Assembly: GCA_036272935.1 (NCBI GenBank)
Contig: DATAXP010000073.1
Span: forward strand, 1-64,000
DNA: 64,000 nucleotides
Source: DATAXP01 sp036272935
GTDB lineage: Bacteria; Planctomycetota; Planctomycetia; Pirellulales; PNKZ01
Direction: 5' to 3'
Position 1 is the stretch's first letter, and each line of letters starts with the position of its first letter. The notes beneath the pieces were generated by a model. The model saw only the letters and a list, made by a program, of their open reading frames with translations. It was not told the origin of the DNA and made no database searches. This document shows positions 58,421-64,000 of this stretch, piece by piece. The position numbers and the translations under genes were made by a program.

Positions 58421-58680
58421 ACTCGGCGAGTTTCTTGGCCCAGGCCAAAAAACTCGCCGAGTTTATTTTTTGGTTCCTGAGGGGGCCCCAGGGGGTCCAG
58501 GCCAAGAAACGAGCTTCTTTTTTTGGTCTCGACGACTCGTGCCGCATCCGTCGTGCGCAATCGGTGCATGACGCGAGAGCTTACCCATCAAGGGCCGCAG
58601 GCTCCAAGCGCGAAAGCAGGCCAAGTCGGAGGATCACGAAAACACGAAAGGGAAGAAAGGACGAAACCGCAGCTTGGTGT
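58421..58680. repeat. Extended 230-nt repeat with 86-nt conserved core, copy 2
   Basis: The core 58443-58528 is the inverted counterpart of 17800-17885 (three differences in 86 nt), and weaker similarity runs to about 58680. This copy also starts with a near-perfect 20-bp hairpin, ACTCGGCGAGTTTCTTGGCC / GGCCAAAAAACTCGCCGAGT with a 2-nt loop (58421-58462). A second inverted pair of ACGAAA-type words (CGGAGGATCACGAAA...GCGATCCTCCG) spans 58624-58739. Confidence 0.75.
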
Positions 58681-58842
58681 CACGGCATTCTTGCCGTTTC
58701 GTGTTTTAGCCTTTTCGTGCTTTCGCGATCCTCCGCCGCGACGATCGGTGTGTCGCGCTTGCCACCGCGCCGGGCGGTGCTCATATTAAAGGCGTCGTGG
58801 TCAGCCTGTCAGGAGACGTGGCAACCCTGCCAGGAGATTCTG

Positions 58843-61800
58843 ATGCCGGCTCGAGACGGGGGCGCCGAGGGAGGCGCGTCGCAAGGGGGCGCATCGTCAG
58901 GAGGTCGCGCCTCGTGGCGCCGCGCGGGCAAATCGGCAGGCGACGCACCCCAACGTCGCTGGCAGCAAGATTGGACTCGCCGCGGCCACCAGCAGCATCA
59001 GGCCCGCGTCGTCGGCCGCAGGCTCAAGATAGCCGGCTGGTCGCTGCTGGCCGTCGGGCTGATCGGCGCGATCGTCTGGGTCGTGCTGTTCTTTCCCAAG
59101 AAGGCCCCGCTCGTCGTGCAAGTCGTCACCGACTACGCCGACGCGCTGCCCGCGAATACCTGGGCCGCCGACGATCTCGACACCCTGGCAACGCTCGACA
59201 ACCGCAACGTGTCGCTTGGCGATCTGTCGGCTCAGTGGACATCGAAAGAGCGCGGCCGCGAAGCGCTGCGCCACCGGCTGGCGGCAACGCGACCCGGCGG
59301 ACCGAAAAACGACGTGATCGTTGTGTATCTGAGCATGCACGGCTTCGTCGATGCCGATGGGACTCCGTGCCTGCTCACTGGCGATGCTTCGCCGCTGGAT
59401 AGCGCCACGTGGCTGCCGGTGGCCGAACTGTTGGGCGACATCCGCAGCCAGCTTTCCGACAAGGTGAAAAAGCTGATCGTGCTCGACGCCGCCCGCTTCG
59501 AGACCGATTGGAGCGCCGGACAACTGGTCAACGATTTTGCCGGCCGCCTGCAAGCGATCGTCGACAACGCCAAGATCCCGAACGTCTACATCCTCAATTC
59601 CGCCGGTCCGGGGCAGCGAGGCTGGACGTCGCCGCAACTGGCGGGCTCGGTGTTCGGCAGCTACTTCACGCGCGGCCTGCGCGGCGGCGGCGATCGCAAC
59701 GACAACGGCCGCGTCTCCGTGCGCGAACTGCACGACTATCTGAAGCGGCACGTTCGCGGATGGACGCTCGCCAACCGCTTCGACGTGCAAGAGCCGATGC
59801 TGATCGTTTCTCCCGGCTCCGCCGACGACTTCGACGTTGCCTGGAGCGTCTCCGGTGAACCGGCTCTTGCAGCCGCGTCGAACACTTCGGACGACCTGCG
59901 CAATGCGCTCGATAAGCTTTGGACGCGGCACGAAGCCATCGCGTCGAACAGTCCGCAGCGCGACGAGCCGCTGCTGTGGAACGCCTTCCAGCACAAGTTG
60001 CTCCGCATGGAGCAAGTGCTCGATGGCGGCAAGGCGTATCGCGGCGAGGCCACAAGGGTGCGCGACGAGCTGGACCGCCTGGCCGGCTTGCTCGAGCAAG
60101 GCCGCCGGCCCGACCAGCTCACGCCGCACAGCTTGCCGATGCGGGCGCACCTGCTCGGCGGCGCGGCGCAATCGTCGGCCGACCGCGCGGCGATGCGCGC
60201 CGTGCTCGACGACCCCAAAATCAAGCCGCCGGCCGATGCGAAGTGGCCGTACTTGTCGCGGGCCGAGGTTGCCTGGACGTGGCTGCTCGAGAATCCGTCG
60301 CAGGAAAAACTGCGGCAAGCGTTGCAGTTCGGCGGCCCCGTCGAGCCAGCCGGCGGCGCGGGGCTGATCGAGCTGCACTATGCGCGGATGCTCGATCGCT
60401 GGCTCGATGCCGAGTTATGGAAGGGAGATGCCGCGCCGATCGGACGATCGCTGCGGCTGCGCGCCGTTGCCGAACGCGCTGCGGCACCCCTCGACATGCG
60501 TGTCGACAACGCCGTTCGGCTGCTCGTCGATCGTGCCGACCAGCGCCGGCGCCTCGCCGAAGACCAGCTCTTCGTAGGCAGTCGCGAAGCGCTCGAACAA
60601 TTCGCGGCCACCGCCGCCGATGCCGAGAATCAATTTCGCGCCGCCCAGGCCGTGACCGACGAACTGACGCAAGCGTGGCGGCTGGTCGATCAGGCCGAGG
60701 CCGAGCTGCCGTATCTGGCCCAGTGGCTACTACGGCGACCAGCCCCGGGGAAACCCGTGTTCTCCGCCTCCGAAGCGCGGTCGATTTCCGAGCTTAGCCA
60801 GCGGGTCGCGACGCTGCGCGGCTTGCTCACTTCGCCGGAAGCGCAGCGCAACGCCATCGACGAGATCAAGACTCAGCGCACCGCGGCGGCCGAGCGATTC
60901 AACCAATTCCGCAAGCTGTACGACGACGAATGTTATCGGCTGCGATTCGAAGCGGGCGACGACGTGCTCACCGCGCACGACACGACGGGCGTGCTTGCCG
61001 TCCCGCTGGTCAGCGGCGAGGCACGCAATAAGCTGCGTAGCCGGCTGCGCGACGTGACCGAGACGCTGCACGCGGCGTACTCCGATACCGCCGACCACGA
61101 TGCCTCGCAGCAGGTCACCGACGCCGGCAACGCGTGGCACGAGATGCTCTCGTCGCTGCCGGTTCATCCGGCGTTGTCGATGCTGCTGGCCGCGCGTTCG
61201 CAAAACGCCAAGCAGAGCGGCGAACAAGGCTTCAATCTCAGCCAGGCGGGCCAGCAAGTGCGCAACCTGTTGGCCACTGCCGCGCCCGACGTGCAAGCCG
61301 CGCTCAAGCAAGCCGCCAACGCCGCGATCGATGTCCCGAAGGACGGCGACGAGCGGGACAGTCTCGTCGCTGCCGACGCCCTGGCGCGGGCTTGCGCTCC
61401 GCTGTCGTACCAGCTCGACGGCACCGACGCGGCTCACGATGCGACGCACGTATTGCGGCGATACAATCTGCGGCACCTGCTGCTGTGGCAGGCCACGCGC
61501 ACCGCCGAAGACCTTTGGGGACCGGCCCAAGCGAACCAGGGATCGTTTTTCGCCGTCGCGGCCGGCGACGATTGCGACGCCGCCGATCGGGTGTATCGAA
61601 GCGTTCGCGAGCTCGAAACTCCCGCGGCCCAGCGATTAGGCGAATGCTTCGATGCCGTGAAGGCAGGCCTTTCGCCGGTGTGCAAGCCGGAAACGCTGAT
61701 GGTGGTCGACGCCTCGCAATCGCTGCCGCAGACGGCCAGCATCCACGCGCCCAAAAAAATCCCGGTGGGTCAAGCCGCCCTGTGGCTGCGCGACTCGGCT

Positions 61801-63765
61801 GGCCAGCCCCTCAGCGTATCGATCCCGGATGGCGATGGCACGGTTGCTCAGCGGCGCTTGGCGCTGTCGGTCGATCCCGCGCAGCAAGACCTGGGCGTGG
61901 CCCATCGCGACTACCGCATCGCGGGCCAACAACTCGTCAACCGCACGAATGACTTGCAGCTCGTCGCGCTCTACCGCGGCCATGAGTTCACGACCAACGT
62001 GCCGGTGCTGGCCGAGAAGGGGATCGAGTTCGTTTACGTCCGGCCCGAGTCGGAGAACCCGCGGATCACCGTTCACGGCCACGCCACGCGGGCGAGCGCG
62101 ATCACCTTCGTGCTCGACTGCTCGGGAAGCATGTCGACGCCGGTCGGCGACGGCCGCGAACGGCGAACGCGGCTCGATATCGCCCGGACGGCGCTACAAG
62201 CGATTCTCGACGATCTGGCCAAGAGCCGCGCCTACCACGTGGCGGTGCGCGTGTACGGTCACCGTGCCGGTTGGGACCCGCAACAGCTCAGCAAGGTCAA
62301 GTACAGCCGTTACGGCGAAGAGCAGCGGCAAAAGACGATCGCCGCCGGCCAGGTGTTCGAGCTGCACCCCAGCAACGACGTCGAGCTGGTGCTGCCGATG
62401 GGCGCCTTCGGCAACGACGAGGACGCGCGGGTGAAAAACGTGCTGAATCGCCTGTGGCCCACCGGCGAAACGCCGCTGTATCTGGCCATTATCGAGGCGA
62501 TCGAGAACGATTTCACCAACGAGCGCGACGCGGCCCAGCGGCGCGTCGTCGTGATCACCGACGGCGTGAACGAGCAAAGCCCCGGTGGACCCGCGGGCGT
62601 GATCAAGCTGCGCGGACACGTCGAGCGGGCGCTCGACAGCCATCGCGAGCAGCCGGTCGAGGTCGATATCATCGGGTTCAATGTCGATGCCCCGGCGCAG
62701 CGCGAAAAACTCGACGATCTGAAAGAGATCGCCCGTCGCAGCCGCGGCACGTACTATCCGGCCAGCGATCCCTCGGAGCTGCTGCAGGCGTTGCAAGACT
62801 CGCTGGGCCCGCGCAAATACTCGGTCGAGAATGCGCAGGGGGTGCTCGTCGGCGAGCCGCGCGATCTGGAAGAGCCGACCGACCTGCCGGGGCCGCAGCA
62901 GTACATCGTGCGGTTGGTCGACGCTCAGCCGCCGGTGGAAAGCGAGCCGCAGATCGTCGAGCAGAGCGAAGCCCTGGAGCTGTTCCTGAGCGACGACGGC
63001 CGGCGGTTCGAAGATCGCCGCTACGACGCGGCGCTGCGCGACTCGGTGAACAAGCGCCCCGATCCCGCGGATCGCGACCATTTTTGTTTCTTCGGGGCGC
63101 ACCTGCCCGAGTGGAGCGGAAACGGCGCGCGGTTCCCGATCTCGATCCAAAACGCCGACGAGACGCGGTTCAGCCGGCGACCGGCCGAGGCGTGGTTCGA
63201 GATCAAGCCCGTATCGACCCGGCCTCCGCAAGACTATCCCGGCTACAGCTTCTACGATTTCGATTACGAGCCGGAGCGGCCGGTGCCGGTGGCCAGTTGC
63301 CTGGCGCCGCAGTGGCCGACAAAGGCCGACAAGGCCGAGATCCGCGTGTGGGCGAAGTTCCAGCCCACGCGCCCCGACGAGGTGCGACGGCTGCCCGATG
63401 CGGTACGATCGGGGGCCGCCGGCTTCCGGCTCAAGACGCTGCCCGACGTGTTGTTGACCGTCGAGCGCCAGCGCGGCAAGTCGGCGCAAGACGGTGGCCG
63501 CGTGACCGTGACGGAAGAATACCCGCCGGGAACGGCGATGCCGCTGATGAAAATCGCACTCGATCCGCCGCCGCGCCGCACGGTGCACACGTACTATCCG
63601 CAGTCGGCGCGAATACGTCACGAGTTCACGTACGCCGCCGGCGACGTGGACGACGTCGACCAGGTGCAGTTGCGATTCACCCGCCGCGAACTACTGCTCG
63701 ACCAGGCGGTGTCGACGCCCAAGCCGTTGATCGTAACGGTGCCCGACCCGCTGCTGCGCAAGTAG
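58843..63765 (+). CDS. Giant membrane protein with caspase-like (Cys-less) and VWA domains
   Basis: A 1640-residue protein. The ATG at 58843 follows AGGAG at eight-base spacing; the open frame to 58435 runs through a repeat. A 60-residue basic cytoplasmic N-terminus, one membrane helix (61-84, LKIAGWSLLAVGLIGAIVWV), then a caspase-like domain (about 88-320) with His166 in VIVVYLSMHGFVDADG and KKLIVLDAARF, where the usual Cys of DxC is Ala217. Residues 330-1080 are long helical regions. A von Willebrand A domain follows (about 1085-1310) with an intact MIDAS: FVLDCSGSMS (Asp1092, Ser1094, Ser1096), GETPLYLAI and VVITDGVNE. The C-terminus is beta-rich. A surface-facing, metal-dependent adhesion or sensor scaffold is inferred. 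Confidence 0.78.
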   Translation: MPARDGGAEGGASQGGASSGGRASWRRAGKSAGDAPQRRWQQDWTRRGHQQHQARVVGRRLKIAGWSLLAVGLIGAIVWVVLFFPKKAPLVVQVVTDYADALPANTWAADDLDTLATLDNRNVSLGDLSAQWTSKERGREALRHRLAATRPGGPKNDVIVVYLSMHGFVDADGTPCLLTGDASPLDSATWLPVAELLGDIRSQLSDKVKKLIVLDAARFETDWSAGQLVNDFAGRLQAIVDNAKIPNVYILNSAGPGQRGWTSPQLAGSVFGSYFTRGLRGGGDRNDNGRVSVRELHDYLKRHVRGWTLANRFDVQEPMLIVSPGSADDFDVAWSVSGEPALAAASNTSDDLRNALDKLWTRHEAIASNSPQRDEPLLWNAFQHKLLRMEQVLDGGKAYRGEATRVRDELDRLAGLLEQGRRPDQLTPHSLPMRAHLLGGAAQSSADRAAMRAVLDDPKIKPPADAKWPYLSRAEVAWTWLLENPSQEKLRQALQFGGPVEPAGGAGLIELHYARMLDRWLDAELWKGDAAPIGRSLRLRAVAERAAAPLDMRVDNAVRLLVDRADQRRRLAEDQLFVGSREALEQFAATAADAENQFRAAQAVTDELTQAWRLVDQAEAELPYLAQWLLRRPAPGKPVFSASEARSISELSQRVATLRGLLTSPEAQRNAIDEIKTQRTAAAERFNQFRKLYDDECYRLRFEAGDDVLTAHDTTGVLAVPLVSGEARNKLRSRLRDVTETLHAAYSDTADHDASQQVTDAGNAWHEMLSSLPVHPALSMLLAARSQNAKQSGEQGFNLSQAGQQVRNLLATAAPDVQAALKQAANAAIDVPKDGDERDSLVAADALARACAPLSYQLDGTDAAHDATHVLRRYNLRHLLLWQATRTAEDLWGPAQANQGSFFAVAAGDDCDAADRVYRSVRELETPAAQRLGECFDAVKAGLSPVCKPETLMVVDASQSLPQTASIHAPKKIPVGQAALWLRDSAGQPLSVSIPDGDGTVAQRRLALSVDPAQQDLGVAHRDYRIAGQQLVNRTNDLQLVALYRGHEFTTNVPVLAEKGIEFVYVRPESENPRITVHGHATRASAITFVLDCSGSMSTPVGDGRERRTRLDIARTALQAILDDLAKSRAYHVAVRVYGHRAGWDPQQLSKVKYSRYGEEQRQKTIAAGQVFELHPSNDVELVLPMGAFGNDEDARVKNVLNRLWPTGETPLYLAIIEAIENDFTNERDAAQRRVVVITDGVNEQSPGGPAGVIKLRGHVERALDSHREQPVEVDIIGFNVDAPAQREKLDDLKEIARRSRGTYYPASDPSELLQALQDSLGPRKYSVENAQGVLVGEPRDLEEPTDLPGPQQYIVRLVDAQPPVESEPQIVEQSEALELFLSDDGRRFEDRRYDAALRDSVNKRPDPADRDHFCFFGAHLPEWSGNGARFPISIQNADETRFSRRPAEAWFEIKPVSTRPPQDYPGYSFYDFDYEPERPVPVASCLAPQWPTKADKAEIRVWAKFQPTRPDEVRRLPDAVRSGAAGFRLKTLPDVLLTVERQRGKSAQDGGRVTVTEEYPPGTAMPLMKIALDPPPRRTVHTYYPQSARIRHEFTYAAGDVDDVDQVQLRFTRRELLLDQAVSTPKPLIVTVPDPLLRK

Positions 63766-63781
63766 TGATGTGGGCAATCCT

Positions 63782-63854
63782 GTGGGAGGCGAATCCTTTC
63801 GCCGACCGACGGTGCGCGTCATCGGACGATTCGGCGATAGGAATCGCCTCCCAC
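63782..63854. repeat. 73-nt palindromic repeat, copy B
   Basis: Same two 24-nt arms as 17544-17616 but on the opposite strand, with an unrelated 25-nt loop. It lies between the giant VWA gene and the convergent aminotransferase gene, where it may end both transcripts. Confidence 0.85.
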
Positions 63855-63882
63855 AAGAGCAGCTCTCATTTCCAACAGGCTC

Positions 63883-64000
63883 TCACCCGGCCGGCTGCAT
63901 TGCAATCTCGGCCAGCACCGCGCCGAGGATGCGCAAGGCGGTGTCGACTTCGTCGGCCGTTACGCACAGCGGCGGACAGAATCGCAATGCCGCCCGGCCA
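63883..64000 (-). CDS. Class III aminotransferase, C-terminal end (partial)
   Basis: Only the last 38 codons are in the window: RAALRFCPPLCVTADEVDTA LRILGAVLAEIAMQPAG, then TGA. The RFCPPLCVTADEVDTAL block is the conserved C-terminus of class III PLP aminotransferases (acetylornithine, ornithine and 4-aminobutyrate transaminases, typically LRFxPPLxIxxEEID). The specific enzyme cannot be told from this piece. Confidence 0.7.
   Translation of the reverse strand, partial: GRAALRFCPPLCVTADEVDTALRILGAVLAEIAMQPAG

Noticed and set aside
56806..58569. A 587-codon minus-strand open frame
   Set aside because: Opposite the HEAT-repeat gene, which has a perfect ribosome site and signal peptide. The antisense frame begins in the 86-nt repeat.
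58435..58842. A 136-residue N-terminal extension of the giant VWA protein
   Set aside because: It is encoded by the repeat region and has no ribosome site. The ATG at 58843 has AGGAG and leads straight into a normal basic N-terminus and membrane helix.

Overview
The window is a high-GC bacterial chromosome segment and almost certainly comes from a planctomycete, probably of the Pirellulales type. The evidence is family content: a DUF1549/DUF1553 cytochrome-like gene with a DUF1501 partner, a DUF1598 protein, two secreted sulfatases, a solitary RNA polymerase alpha-CTD protein, many short secreted low-complexity proteins, and very large CHAT and VWA proteins. The left edge carries a dead ISAzo13-type transposase. 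The right edge cuts the 3' end of a class III aminotransferase gene. No rRNA, CRISPR array or prophage was seen. One tRNA (Glu, UUC) is present.

Layout. 1-3.5 kb: transposase remnant, hicAB pair with a frameshifted hicA, secreted alpha/beta hydrolase. 3.5-8.5 kb: three secreted His-rich or coiled-coil proteins beside an ECF sigma/anti-sigma pair. 8.7-13.8 kb: a hybrid histidine kinase directly downstream of the small and large subunits of a group 1h-like [NiFe] hydrogenase. 14.0-14.5 kb: a ParE/RelE-type toxin locus with an amber codon in the toxin, bracketed by 18-bp direct repeats. 14.5-17.4 kb: esterase/SMP-30 fusion, HD-like protein, small secreted protein. 17.4-24.5 kb: ilvB, a TMTC-like membrane TPR protein, an M20 peptidase, a rhomboid-like protein, an alpha-CTD protein. 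24.6-34.2 kb: sulfatase, DUF1598, FAD-Rieske oxidoreductase, nucleoside transporter, DUF4258/DUF2283 pair, GIY-YIG-like protein, second sulfatase. 34.2-45.1 kb: a CHAT-domain protein, envelope proteins (lipoprotein, GlsB-like, L,D-transpeptidase), IMPase, family 5 UDG, bacterioferritin, a SpoIIE-type phosphatase-like protein, RlmI. 46-54.9 kb: peroxiredoxin, small envelope proteins, then an operon transcribed leftward (LacI regulator, DUF1549/1553, DUF1501, hydrolase). 54.4-56.6 kb: DUF2203, nuoI, csrA, tRNA-Glu. 56.9-63.8 kb: HEAT-repeat secreted protein and a 1640-residue membrane protein with a caspase-like domain and a VWA domain.

Two themes stand out. First, both CD-clan-like (caspase/CHAT) domains appear to lack the catalytic cysteine, so they look like scaffolds or sensors rather than proteases. 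Second, the segment is dense in palindromic intergenic repeats of several families. Three copies of one family, two of a 73-nt element and two of an 86-nt (about 230 nt extended) element are present. Some of these repeats have entered coding sequence in frame: residues 7-48 and an internal loop of the DUF1549/1553 protein, and the N-terminus of the TMTC-like protein.

All family assignments come from reading translated sequence and recognising motifs. No database search was run.
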